Shown here: positions 37,175-44,570 of the stretch, piece after piece | Numbering within the stretch: position 1 is the first letter of the stretch | How the letters are laid out: each line of letters opens with the position of its first letter | NCBI RefSeq assembly: GCF_041321155.1 | Contig: NZ_JBGGWB010000001.1 | Span: 1,302,001 to 1,366,000 of the forward strand | Direction: 5' to 3' | DNA: 64,000 bases | DNA from: Sphingomonas sp. IW22 | Lineage (GTDB): Bacteria > Pseudomonadota > Alphaproteobacteria > Sphingomonadales > Sphingomonadaceae | Program-made: the position numbers and the translations under genes | Notes under the pieces: generated by a model | What the model was told of the DNA's origin: nothing | Database searches by the model: none | The model's input: only the letters and a program-made list of their open reading frames with translations

Positions 37175-37499
37175 CGGACATATGACGGACATTTGCCCCT
37201 AATGGTCCGTCATTTCGTGAACCAAGCCACTTCGAAGAGACTAAATCGAGGTCAGCACAAAATTCGGTTCGCCCAACTCTCCGCAAAATCGTCCGTTTGT
37301 CAGTCAATCGTCCGTCGCTGAAAGCCGCAGAAATGCGCGGATGACGGACAAAACAGACATAACGGATAGCAATAAGGGGAAAGCCCATAAGGCGGGCGCG
37401 GGCGCATGTGCGAAGCTTTCATAACACGTCTGTTTGTCCGTCATTTAGAAAGAGGTCTAAAATGATGAAGAGAAAATGCGTTGAAGGCGGAGCTGGCCG
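37175..37499. repeat. Second repeat cluster (ACGGAC/GTCCGT words), no gene
   Basis: The cluster begins a few bases inside the preceding gene, at 37171. The hexamer ACGGAC or GTCCGT occurs seven times between 37171 and 37444. ATGACGGAC at 37182-37190 pairs with GTCCGTCAT at 37205-37213. ATGACGGACA at 37341-37350 pairs with TGTCCGTCAT at 37435-37444, and the similarity continues into flanking AAACAGAC/GTCTGTTT with a one-base slip. AATCGTCCGT occurs twice at 37287 and 37306. No coding frame longer than a few dozen codons is evident, though ATG ACG GAC starts short peptides at three repeats. Confidence 0.7.
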
Positions 37500-37715
37500 A
37501 TGATGAATCCCGGACAGCACGGCTTAGCCTCACAAGCCATCGTCGCGCATATCGGCCGCGTTGCACCTGCACCGATCGATCAGATCGCAATCCTTATCCA
37601 CGCAGCGTCGCTGATCGCGGCGCCCAACGATGCAGCGGCGATCAGCACGGTAATCATGGATACGCTCAAAAGGAAGGCTTCGATCTCGCTCCGGGTGGAG
37701 AGTGAAAATGCCTGA
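37500..37715 (+). CDS. Small element protein of unknown function (71 residues)
   Basis: The frame starts with ATG ATG at 37500 after an AAGGCGGAG site, and ends inside the next gene, which starts at 37708. The protein is hydrophobic-patterned with an Ala/Ile-rich middle (DQIAILIHAASLIAAPNDAA) and no recognised motif. It is likely helical and soluble. Support is its start signal and overlap; no homologue is known to me. Confidence 0.5.
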   Translation: MMNPGQHGLASQAIVAHIGRVAPAPIDQIAILIHAASLIAAPNDAAAISTVIMDTLKRKASISLRVESENA

Positions 37716-37932
37716 TCGCGGGGCAAAGCTCGCCCATGACCTGGCCCTGATCGCGGTAGACGCAACGGAGCATCCTGCCGACGCGGTAACAGGGCTGATG
37801 CGCGCCGCCGCGACCATCCTCCAGCGCACATTCGGGGACGATGGCGCTGCCCAACTGATGCGGTTGATGATGAACGAGACGTTCGCGACCTGGGAAGCGT
37901 CGAAGCAAGACGCCGGAGCGACCAAGCACTGA
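37708..37932 (+). CDS. Small element protein of unknown function (74 residues)
   Basis: The frame begins at the ATG at 37708, with GGAG eight bases upstream, and overlaps the previous stop by eight bases. A GTG at 37702 could add two residues. The protein has helical segments (AKLAHDLALIAVDATEHPAD, LMRLMMNETFATWEASK) and no recognised family. It sits in an apparent two-gene unit ahead of the HTH protein. Confidence 0.55.
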   Translation: MPDRGAKLAHDLALIAVDATEHPADAVTGLMRAAATILQRTFGDDGAAQLMRLMMNETFATWEASKQDAGATKH

Positions 37933-38059
37933 CCCCAACGGGTCCTTCCCCGGTGCCGCCGCCTATTGCGGTGGGGCTAAGCGCGCAGGTTCACCGTTCA
38001 AGCGCATGTTTTCTTTTTGAACCTTGTGAACTGAACTGTTCACCTGATGGACTATCGGC

Positions 38060-38266
38060 ATGAATTACTCACCATCCGGCTTGTTCGACTTCGGAGAGAA
38101 AGCGGCGGCTCGTATTGTGGGCGTGTCGCCGCGCACGTTGCGGCGGTGGCGGGAAGCCGGAAAGGTGGGTCACTATGTCACGCCTGGCGGGCGCATCCGC
38201 TACACGATGGAGCAGCTAATCGAATTGCAGCGCGGGTGTCGCCAGCGGTCCGAAGCGGCGGAATGA
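38060..38266 (+). CDS. Small helix-turn-helix protein, excisionase/AlpA-like
   Basis: The protein has 68 residues. FGEKAAARIVGVSPRTLRRW is a MerR/excisionase-type helix-turn-helix, followed by a wing (HYVTPGGRIRYTMEQLIELQ). Proteins of this size near integrases act as excisionases or as AlpA-type regulators of integrase genes. The ribosome binding site is weak. Its position between replication-type sequences and the capsid gene suggests control of the element. Confidence 0.75.
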   Translation: MNYSPSGLFDFGEKAAARIVGVSPRTLRRWREAGKVGHYVTPGGRIRYTMEQLIELQRGCRQRSEAAE

Positions 38267-38345
38267 CCGCATATGGCCTCACGTGGCCGCATTTGGCCGC
38301 ATACGCACCCTGTCGGTTGCGCGATCCGATGGGGATGATGTTCGC

Positions 38346-40535
38346 ATGAGCAATTACCTACCCAATTCCCGCCGGCATGGAGGCTCTGGTGCGATGGCAA
38401 TCGCAACGCGCAGCGAGGCCGCGCGGCTGATCGATCGGCTTCTGCCGCGCGTCCCGGAAGCGCAGCTCGCCGAGCGTAAGATCCCCCTCCCCGCCACGAC
38501 GCGCGCGGCGCAGCTGCAGCCGACAAGCTGGAACGCCGAAGATCGCACGATTGATGTCGTCTGGACGACGGGCGCGCGCGGACATCAGTTCATTTGGGAA
38601 GAGGGCGGCCTCGTTGACGAAGAGCTGGCGACCGGGTCGACCAATGTTCGCCTTGATCGCCTGAACGCCGGCGCTCCGGTGCTGAACGCACATAAGCGCG
38701 GCGCGCTTGGCGATCAGATCGGTATTGTCGTCCCGGGAAGCGCACGAATGGTTCGCGGACAGGGCATCGCGACGCTGAAGCTTTCGGAGCGGTCCGACCT
38801 TGCACCAATCGTTGCTGACATCGCCGCCGGTATCATCCGCAACCTGTCGATTGGCTATACGGTGCACGCCTATGACGTGACGCGCAGCGCCAATCAGCGC
38901 CCCCTTTATCGGGCGGTCGACTGGGAGCCCAACGAGGTGAGCTTCGTACCCGTGCCGCTCGACGCTGGCGCGCAGGTCCGATCAGCCCCTTCGTCCTTAT
39001 CCCCTTGCCGCATTCGCAACCTTTCCCCTTCGGAGGCAAAATTTATGTCCAACGGCTTATTCTCCCGCTTCTCACGCCGTTCCGTTACACCTGCGCACGC
39101 TCCGGCGATTGCTGAGGATGATGATGATCAGGATGTCCGGCTTGATGATAGCCAGCCTGCGCCGATCGCGTGGTTGCGCGAATTCGTCGGCTACGCGACC
39201 GAAATCGAACCGCATCTTCGGTCAGAGCTTGCCCTGGAACTCGCCGAACGCGGTGTGACACAGAAGCAGGCATCGTCGGCGGTTCTGAAGATTCTCGGCG
39301 AGAAACAGCGCAATGATGCCGCCGGGATTGCCAATGGCGGGGTCACCTTTCATCACGGCCTTGGCCCCGTGGCGCGGTTGATTATCGGTGGCGGCAATCG
39401 GACGATGGACAATCCTGACTTTCACGCGCGCAGCATAGAGGATGCGATTTTTGCTCGGATGAGCGGCACCGCGCCGACAGAACAAGCGCGTCAGTTCATG
39501 GGGCTGTCGATGGTACAGCTGGCCGGCGAAATGCTTGAGCGGGCTGGAGCGCGGGGCGTCAATCGTATGGGGCCGAACGAGGTCCTCGAGGCTGCCGCCT
39601 GGAACTCAAATCGCGGCCATTCGGGGGTGCTCGCCGATGTCTACTCCCGTGGCGGTGGTGGCGGCATGCTGACGACCAGCGACTTTCCCGAGTTGCTGCT
39701 CGGCGCTGGCGACCGGTTCCTGCTGCACGTTTTCGAGGCGGCCGCATCGCCGCTCAAGCAGGTTAGCCGGCAGCGCACGGCGCGGGACTTCCGGGAAATC
39801 TCCGGCATCGAGCTATCCGGTTTCGGCAAGCTCGAAGAGGTCTTGGAAAGTGGCGAAATCAAGCATGGCAGCTTCCGCACCCGCAAAGAGGGCTACAAGC
39901 TTCGCACCTTCGCCAAGCAGTTCGCGCTAAGCCGTCAGGCGATTATCAACGACGACTTAGGCGCGTTCGGCGATCCCATCCGGATCATGGCGCGCGCGGC
40001 TGCCGAGACGGAAGCGTCGCTGTTCGCCGAGCTGCTGAACGGCAATCCGGTCATGGCCGACGGGCAGCCGCTATTCGCGGCGGCGCACGGCAACCTTGCG
40101 CCCGCCGGCGCGCTGCCGAGCGTGTCGACGCTCGGCAGCGCTCGCCTCGCCATGCGCAGCCAGACGGACCTGGACGGTATCACGCCGCTTAACGTGGTTC
40201 CGGAGTACATCGTTGCCAGTCCCAAGCTGGAAACGCTGATCGACCAGCTGCTGGCCAACGTCGCCGCGACTAGCATCGGCGAGGTGAACGCCTTTGCCGG
40301 CAAGCTCAAGCCTCTGATTGACGTGCGTCTGACCGGCAACGCTTGGTACGTGTTCGCGGGAACCGGATCCGCGCCAGTTTTCGAGCACGCATATCTCGAC
40401 AGCAATCCGGGTCCGAAGATGGATCAGGAGCAAGGCTGGGACGTGCTTGGCCAGAAGTATCGCATCTACATGGACTTCGGCGCGGGCGTGATCGACCATC
40501 GCGGCGGCTTCAAGAACCCCGGCGCAGCGAACTGA
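38346..40535 (+). CDS. Prohead protease fused to Mu gpT-like major capsid protein
   Basis: The open frame encodes 729 residues. The first 215 residues look like an HK97/U35 prohead protease: a His in PVLNAHKRGALGDQI (H116) and a Ser in IIRNLSIGYTV (S168) are the likely catalytic pair. Residues about 234-729 resemble Mu gpT-type major head proteins (LLNGNPVMADGQPLF, then GMEHGNLA-like AAHGNLAPAG, and YRIYMDFGAGVIDHRGGF near the end). Such protease-capsid fusions occur in some phages. A strong internal start lies at 39045. It is followed by DUF2190, but no portal or terminase is recognised, so packaging would rely on others or is lost. Confidence 0.85.
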   Translation: MSNYLPNSRRHGGSGAMAIATRSEAARLIDRLLPRVPEAQLAERKIPLPATTRAAQLQPTSWNAEDRTIDVVWTTGARGHQFIWEEGGLVDEELATGSTNVRLDRLNAGAPVLNAHKRGALGDQIGIVVPGSARMVRGQGIATLKLSERSDLAPIVADIAAGIIRNLSIGYTVHAYDVTRSANQRPLYRAVDWEPNEVSFVPVPLDAGAQVRSAPSSLSPCRIRNLSPSEAKFMSNGLFSRFSRRSVTPAHAPAIAEDDDDQDVRLDDSQPAPIAWLREFVGYATEIEPHLRSELALELAERGVTQKQASSAVLKILGEKQRNDAAGIANGGVTFHHGLGPVARLIIGGGNRTMDNPDFHARSIEDAIFARMSGTAPTEQARQFMGLSMVQLAGEMLERAGARGVNRMGPNEVLEAAAWNSNRGHSGVLADVYSRGGGGGMLTTSDFPELLLGAGDRFLLHVFEAAASPLKQVSRQRTARDFREISGIELSGFGKLEEVLESGEIKHGSFRTRKEGYKLRTFAKQFALSRQAIINDDLGAFGDPIRIMARAAAETEASLFAELLNGNPVMADGQPLFAAAHGNLAPAGALPSVSTLGSARLAMRSQTDLDGITPLNVVPEYIVASPKLETLIDQLLANVAATSIGEVNAFAGKLKPLIDVRLTGNAWYVFAGTGSAPVFEHAYLDSNPGPKMDQEQGWDVLGQKYRIYMDFGAGVIDHRGGFKNPGAAN
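39032..39047 (+). promoter_or_regulatory. Internal ribosome binding site and start at the protease-capsid junction
   Basis: GGAGG at 39032-39036 is followed after eight bases by ATG at 39045, in the same frame as the fusion. It would make a free capsid protein of 496 residues beginning MSNGLFSRFSRRS. The signal is stronger than the one before the full-length start. It suggests both a fusion and a separate capsid protein are produced, with the fusion as the minor form. Confidence 0.6.
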
Positions 40536-40545
40536 GGGCTGGACG

Positions 40546-40878
40546 ATGCAGAATTTTGTATCGAAGGGCGATCGCCCAGATGTGAGGTATCCCGTCGCGA
40601 GCGCTGCGGGCAACGGCGTGCTAATAGGACCCGGCCTGTTCGGGGTCGCACCGGTCGACAGCCCGGAGGGCATGGTCGGCCCCCTCGCGGTCACTGGCGT
40701 TTTCGACCTGCCCAAGGCAGCAGGGGAAATCGCGCCTGGTGCAAAGCTGTTTTGGGACAACGCGAACCGCCGGTTGACCACGACCGCGAGCGGCAACCCT
40801 TACGTCGGTGCGGCCACGATCGGCGCGGCGGTTGACGCGGCTACGGTTCAAATCCGGCTGAACGGGGCAACTATCTAA
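40546..40878 (+). CDS. DUF2190 family capsid-associated protein
   Basis: The protein has 110 residues, starting with GAGGG before the ATG. NFVSKGDRPDVRYPVAS is the typical DUF2190 opening (MxNYVQxGD-type), followed by a Gly-rich beta fold ending in VDAATVQIRLNG. Family members often sit beside Mu-type capsid genes and are decoration or head-stabilising proteins. It follows the fusion gene by 10 bases. Confidence 0.85.
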   Translation: MQNFVSKGDRPDVRYPVASAAGNGVLIGPGLFGVAPVDSPEGMVGPLAVTGVFDLPKAAGEIAPGAKLFWDNANRRLTTTASGNPYVGAATIGAAVDAATVQIRLNGATI

Positions 40879-41023
40879 ACGAAAGCGAAGCGCGGATAAC
40901 CGCAACCAATCAGGACCGCGCTGGGGTTTGGTATTTCCCCTCTCCCATCCTGACGCGGCGGCCACGGCGGCCGATAGCTGGCGGTGCAGGTCCGCCGCCA
41001 GCAGCCGCATCATGGAGAATCAG

Positions 41024-41083
41024 ATGACGGCAGCGCTCCAAGACACCGCAGTTGTCACGATTGTAGCGGCTGCACCGACGTGA
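41024..41083 (+). CDS. Putative 19-residue leader peptide coupled to the Rha-like gene
   Basis: MTAALQDTAVVTIVAAAPT is encoded by ATG 41024 with GGAG six bases upstream and ends at TGA that overlaps the GTG of the next gene (GTGA). The peptide is not recognised. It may be a short coupling ORF, or the first codons of a lost gene that ended near here after a deletion. Confidence 0.4.
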   Translation: MTAALQDTAVVTIVAAAPT

Positions 41084-41421
41084 ACGATCCTTCGCCGATC
41101 ATCGACAGCCGCCAGCTCGCCGATCGCGCGGGCTTGCGGCATCACAATATACTGAAGGCAATCGACCTGGTGCTGAAGCAGTGCCCGGCCGCCGCCGCGC
41201 ACTTTCGGTTCAATCAGCATCCCGTGACAGCAGGGCTGGGTGGCACGCGCTATGTGCGGCATGCCTCGATCGATCGCGAAGGCTTCATGCTGCTGGCGAT
41301 GGGGTTTCCGACGTCTCAGCGGGAGCTGGCGCTCACAATCGCTTGCGAGATCGCTATACCGCCAGTCGGTGCCATTGAGCCAACCGACGCTAAACCATCT
41401 GGCGAAGCTGTCCGGTCTTAA
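41080..41421 (+). CDS. Rha-like phage regulatory protein
   Basis: The protein has 113 residues from the GTG at 41080. IDSRQLADRAGLRHHNILKA, then HPVTAGLGGTRYVRH, SIDREGFMLLAMGFPTS follow the order of the Rha family (SREVAExxGKRHDxVLR, then TRDGFxLLxMGFTG). Rha proteins are phage regulators with a wHTH N-terminal part. It is convergent with the toxin gene, overlapping it by 32 bases, and has a damaged second copy 1.5 kb to the right. Confidence 0.75.
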   Translation: MNDPSPIIDSRQLADRAGLRHHNILKAIDLVLKQCPAAAAHFRFNQHPVTAGLGGTRYVRHASIDREGFMLLAMGFPTSQRELALTIACEIAIPPVGAIEPTDAKPSGEAVRS

Positions 41422-41785
41422 CGCCAATTTCATAGCAGCCAGCGCTCGTCGCAAGGTCAGTGGCAACCATGGCGGGCCACACCGTCAGGATGCGTGCTGC
41501 CTGGGCGTGAAGCGGCATCTTCATTACTGCGGGCTGGGGAAAAAAGCCTACCAGATTCGACCGCATGAACAGCGCCCGCGAAGGCTTCCTTTTTGCGATG
41601 TTGCGGTCGCCAGAAAGGACGCACCAGCCACCCTCCCGGCCGAGAAGCTCGATCCATTCCTCGTCCGGCAGACTACCAGTCCCGAACTTTTGCTTGATGT
41701 GCTGGACGATATGCTCGCCATCGAACAACGCTCCTAACCCGCTACCAAGTCGTGGGGGCAGATTGTTATCGACCAGAAGTTTCAC
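41390..41785 (-). CDS. PIN-like (DUF5615) toxin
   Basis: The protein has 131 residues. MKLLVDNNLPPRLGSGLGAL carries the conserved Asp of the PIN-like/DUF5615 fold, and GGWCVLSGDRNIAKR has the second acidic residue. Such proteins are putative RNase toxins of type II systems. The ATG overlaps the antitoxin stop by four bases (ATGA), so the antitoxin comes first and the pair is coupled. Active sites fit a metal-dependent RNase, but activity is unproven. Confidence 0.82.
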   Translation of the reverse strand: MKLLVDNNLPPRLGSGLGALFDGEHIVQHIKQKFGTGSLPDEEWIELLGREGGWCVLSGDRNIAKRKPSRALFMRSNLVGFFPQPAVMKMPLHAQAARILTVWPAMVATDLATSAGCYEIGVKTGQLRQMV

Positions 41786-42465
41786 GCCGCCTTGCGAAGC
41801 TCCAGTTCGTGCTCATAACGCAGGGCATCGCGGATCAGCGCGGGCTTGATCTCATACAACTTGGCAACCGATTCAACGGAACCTTCGGCTTCCACGGCTT
41901 CGGCCACGCGGGCGGTGGTTATGCCGTGATCCGCGATTATGGGCTGCCCGAAAGCCCGCGCTGGATCAGCAACGATTGATTTGCGTCCATGGAGGAGCCA
42001 CCAGCGCTCGGCAGCCTGGTCTCCAAAATCCAGATCGTCCAAGCTGGGCGCGACGACCCTGCTGAAAACGCCTTGCCGATGCTTGAGGTCGATCAGTTGC
42101 GGCTCATCCAGTCCGCGCGTGATCTCCAGAAAAATCTTCTTGCCATCGGTTTTGAAGCTACGGGTCGAAAACGGCCGATCTTGACCAATAATCTCCCGCG
42201 CTCGCTCCATGCACACGCGAATGGTCGGCAGGCCGATCTTCTTCGCGCGCAACGCAGCGACGATCCGCGCCTCGATCAAATCTCTGAACCCAAGCAACAA
42301 TCCGTCGTCTTCGCTCGGCTCATACTGAGGCGACCAAAGCGCGGCCTCGCGCTTATCGTCATGCTTATAGCCCGTAAGCCAACGACGCAGGGTATTCGGC
42401 CGCATGCCGATCATGCGCGCGGCTTCCGGTGCCGTGTAGATGCCGATACCGAACGCGTCGCTCAT
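41782..42465 (-). CDS. DUF433-domain antitoxin with MerR-like HTH
   Basis: The protein has 227 residues. It starts at ATG 42465 rather than the GTG at 42501, because the former begins the conserved MSDAFGIGIYTAPEAARMIG. Residues 1-45 form a MerR-type helix-turn-helix, the middle part is conserved in these antitoxins, and the C-terminus (FGQPIIADHGITTARVAEAV) is a DUF433 domain. It represses and neutralises the downstream PIN-like toxin. A TATATA sequence lies 12 bases before the start codon and may be the -10 element. Confidence 0.85.
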   Translation of the reverse strand: MSDAFGIGIYTAPEAARMIGMRPNTLRRWLTGYKHDDKREAALWSPQYEPSEDDGLLLGFRDLIEARIVAALRAKKIGLPTIRVCMERAREIIGQDRPFSTRSFKTDGKKIFLEITRGLDEPQLIDLKHRQGVFSRVVAPSLDDLDFGDQAAERWWLLHGRKSIVADPARAFGQPIIADHGITTARVAEAVEAEGSVESVAKLYEIKPALIRDALRYEHELELRKAA

Positions 42466-42630
42466 GCCCCGGTATATAGGCTCAGTTCTAAGCTTCGTCA
42501 CAGAGGGAAATTTTCATCACCGGATCGTGCCGCGTGTCGCGGCGATCAGCGGCGAAATCGCGGTTCGAGAGGTTTCCGCCTCGCAATCGGCCATGGCGCG
42601 CGCAGCGGCGGGGATTCGACGCGGTGGCCG

Positions 42631-42867
42631 ATGACAGCCCAACAGGGAGCGGAAACGCTGATCGACAGCCGCGACCTCGCCGAGCGCATCGCGCTGCGGC
42701 ATCACGCACCCCAATACACTTCGATCAGCATCCGGTCACGGCGGGTCTGGGCGGGATGCGGCTATGCTGTCACACGCGAATCGATCGCAGCGGGTTCATG
42801 CTGCTGGCGATGGGGTTTACGACTTCGCGGCGGAGGTTGGCGCTACAAATTGCGACGGCGCCGAGTT
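42631..42867 (+). pseudogene. Rha-like gene, degenerate second copy
   Basis: From ATG 42631 the frame encodes MTAQQGAETLIDSRDLAERI, matching the intact copy, but it loses about 20 codons after LRHH and shifts frame. In another frame the sequence resumes at HPVTAGLGGMRL and FMLLAMGFTTSRRRLALQIA, ending at 42867. So the copy has an internal deletion and a frameshift. The two copies lie in the same direction and flank the toxin-antitoxin pair. Confidence 0.8.
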
Positions 42868-43303
42868 AGCGATCCGTCGGCGCGGGTTCTTCGCCTTCGA
42901 GCGAATGGAACCCTATACGTCGCGCCTGATTCTTACCGACTTTGGTAGCCTTCAGCATCACGTTAAACTGCGATACGTGCTGGATTACGACGACCTTGGC
43001 GCCTTCTTGATCAACGCCTTCGAACCGGATGCGATCGTGTCCCAGCGCGCCAATAGTTGATGGAAAGAGCGTGGTTCCAGCGGGACCTCCGATGATTACA
43101 ATACGTGCTTCCTCAGCTGGGTCGATACTTTCCTCGAACGTCGCAAGTTCCTCGACCAAATCTTCGATCGCATCCGATGCCTGTCGCAATGTTGCATCAG
43201 CCGCGTCGCTGATTTTCCACTGACGGCGAGCTGCCTCCATTTGGCTTTGCATCAATGCCGCGTGCGACGCGTGCAAGTCGGGCAATGAACCACGGCCTGT
43301 CAT
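42866..43303 (-). CDS. DUF6173-like element protein
   Basis: The protein has 145 residues. A helical N-terminal part (ALMQSQMEAARRQWK) is followed by FEESIDPAEEARIVIIGGPA and a late VVIQHVSQFNVMLKATKV segment that resembles DUF6173 proteins, in which a VQLIQHVSQLSVLL-type strand is conserved. The function is unknown. It is the last gene of a three-gene minus-strand unit starting at 43740; the gap to the upstream gene is 6 bases. Confidence 0.6.
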   Translation of the reverse strand: MTGRGSLPDLHASHAALMQSQMEAARRQWKISDAADATLRQASDAIEDLVEELATFEESIDPAEEARIVIIGGPAGTTLFPSTIGALGHDRIRFEGVDQEGAKVVVIQHVSQFNVMLKATKVGKNQARRIGFHSLEGEEPAPTDR

Positions 43304-43309
43304 GCTAGA

Positions 43310-43558
43310 TCATCTTTCTATCGCTGGCGATATTTGTCGGACATAGACGCGAACAGCCACAAGATCATCCGAAATGCCAAGACCGCCAGTCTTGACCTCG
43401 ATCAGATGGTTGACGCGCACAACCTCGTATTCGTCATGCGTCCGATCAGGGAAGCGCATCGTCAAGGTGTCGCCTTTACGCGGCACGACCGCCACTTGCA
43501 TGTCGTAAAGGCTGTATCCGTCTTCCTCACCTTGGATGATGCGGACAAGCACGGTCAT
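43310..43558 (-). CDS. Small protein of unknown function (82 residues), RHH operon
   Basis: The ATG at 43558 has AGGAGA eight bases upstream and its ATGA overlaps the stop of the RHH gene. The protein is beta-rich (MTVLVRIIQGEEDGYSLYDM, TLTMRFPDRTHDEYEVVRVN) and unrecognised. A small RHH-coupled protein can be a toxin, but no toxin motif is visible. Confidence 0.7.
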   Translation of the reverse strand: MTVLVRIIQGEEDGYSLYDMQVAVVPRKGDTLTMRFPDRTHDEYEVVRVNHLIEVKTGGLGISDDLVAVRVYVRQISPAIER

Positions 43559-43740
43559 GCAAATTTCTCCTGGAGGATGATGCGAATCGCTTCGGGGCGC
43601 GAAGGCCGTGGGTCGCGCTGGTCGATCCATGCGTCTAGCGCAGTAAGCTGTTCGGGCCGCAGGCGGACCATGACGGGCGTTCCAATCCCCGTACGAGGTC
43701 TCCCCATCGACTTTTTGCTATCAGCGCTTGACCCGGCCAT
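43555..43740 (-). CDS. Ribbon-helix-helix DNA-binding protein
   Basis: The protein has 61 residues. VMVRLRPEQLTALDAWIDQR followed by PSRPEAIRIILQEKFA is a complete RHH fold: a beta strand, helix, and second helix with the usual RxxAI pattern. It likely represses its own operon. It overlaps the next gene by four bases. The ribosome binding site is weak. Confidence 0.8.
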   Translation of the reverse strand: MAGSSADSKKSMGRPRTGIGTPVMVRLRPEQLTALDAWIDQRDPRPSRPEAIRIILQEKFA

Positions 43741-43825
43741 GAAGCATTGATACCAAAAAGTCGAGCCGAAGCAAGGTTGCAGCCTCGCTCCGGCTCTAAC
43801 CACAACCGATCGTTGGGAGATCGAC

Positions 43826-44515
43826 ATGGCTATTTGCGCCCTTAGCGCCGACGCCCCCCGTGCGTCATGCGTAAACTCGACCAATCTTTCCCCTGCCCGC
43901 GCATCGCGCCGCCAGTTCGTCGGCGGCGGCGCGCTGGCGATCGCCGCGGTCGCCGCGCCGATCGCGGTCGCAGCCGCACCCGCTCGCCGCTTCGATCAGC
44001 TGCTCGCCGAATACCGCGCGGCCGATGCGGCGATCAATCGCTTCTACCAGCGCGAATACAACCCAGCGGTCGAGCGGGCCTGGCGATCGGCGGGACCGAC
44101 GCCCAGCCTGCATTTCGAAGTGCCAACCCGCGAACAGGGCAACCGATCGTTCCTGCTGCGGCCGAGCGATGCCGAGGCGCTGGCGGCGAAGGACGGCCCG
44201 CTGTGGGGACAGGAGGTGTGGGCCGCGCCGGTCGCGCGGCGCTACGTGGAATGGGTGGCACGGTCCGACGCGGCCGAAGCGGCCGAGGGCATTCCCGCCC
44301 TGGAGCATCGGGAAAACGAGCTGCACGCGGCCTGCGATGCCGCGCGCGAGCGCCTGATGCGCGAGCCTGCGCCAGATGGGGCAGCGCTCGCCGAGAAGCT
44401 GCTGATCGCCAGCTCCGTCGACGTTGCCGTTGTCGATCGCCGGTTCGTTTTCGACCTTCGCGCCGATGCCGAACGACTGCGGCCTCCAGCGCGCAAGGAA
44501 CGAACGTTCGTATAA
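43826..44515 (+). CDS. Element-borne exported protein with twin-arginine signal
   Basis: The protein has 229 residues. SRRQFVGGGALAIAAVAAPI is a Tat-type signal near the N-terminus (SRRxFV then a hydrophobic stretch, ending AAAPA), preceded by about 27 residues. The rest is a charged, helical protein with no recognised family (RAADAAINRFYQREYNPAV). A ribosome binding site GGGAGATCGAC precedes the ATG. It is the only likely secreted product of the element and may be cargo. Confidence 0.65.
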   Translation: MAICALSADAPRASCVNSTNLSPARASRRQFVGGGALAIAAVAAPIAVAAAPARRFDQLLAEYRAADAAINRFYQREYNPAVERAWRSAGPTPSLHFEVPTREQGNRSFLLRPSDAEALAAKDGPLWGQEVWAAPVARRYVEWVARSDAAEAAEGIPALEHRENELHAACDAARERLMREPAPDGAALAEKLLIASSVDVAVVDRRFVFDLRADAERLRPPARKERTFV

Positions 44516-44547
44516 AGTTGCCGCCTCATCATTCTTCGTATATACGA
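44500..44547. promoter_or_regulatory. Paired palindromes upstream of the integrase operon
   Basis: ACGAACGTTCGT (44500-44511) and TCGTATATACGA (44536-44547) are both perfect 12-base palindromes, and TTCGTATA repeats directly at 44507 and 44535. They lie in the 55-base gap before the putative regulator and overlap the stop of the previous gene. They look like operator half-sites for a regulator of the integrase operon. Confidence 0.55.
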
Positions 44548-44570
44548 GCGTTCATCAATATGGAGGCGGT

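Noticed and set aside
37341..37424. 27-codon frame beginning MTDKTDITDS as a gene
   Set aside because: No ribosome binding site, and its start is part of the repeat; kept only as a comment in the repeat finding.
36438..37444. Repeat clusters as a CRISPR array
   Set aside because: Repeats are 6-20 bases, occur in both orientations and have irregular spacing. No cas gene is present.
38346..40878. Gene transfer agent head cluster
   Set aside because: Alphaproteobacterial GTA clusters hold HK97-type head and tail genes in a fixed order without an integrase. The tRNA-linked integrase and the Mu-type capsid do not fit.
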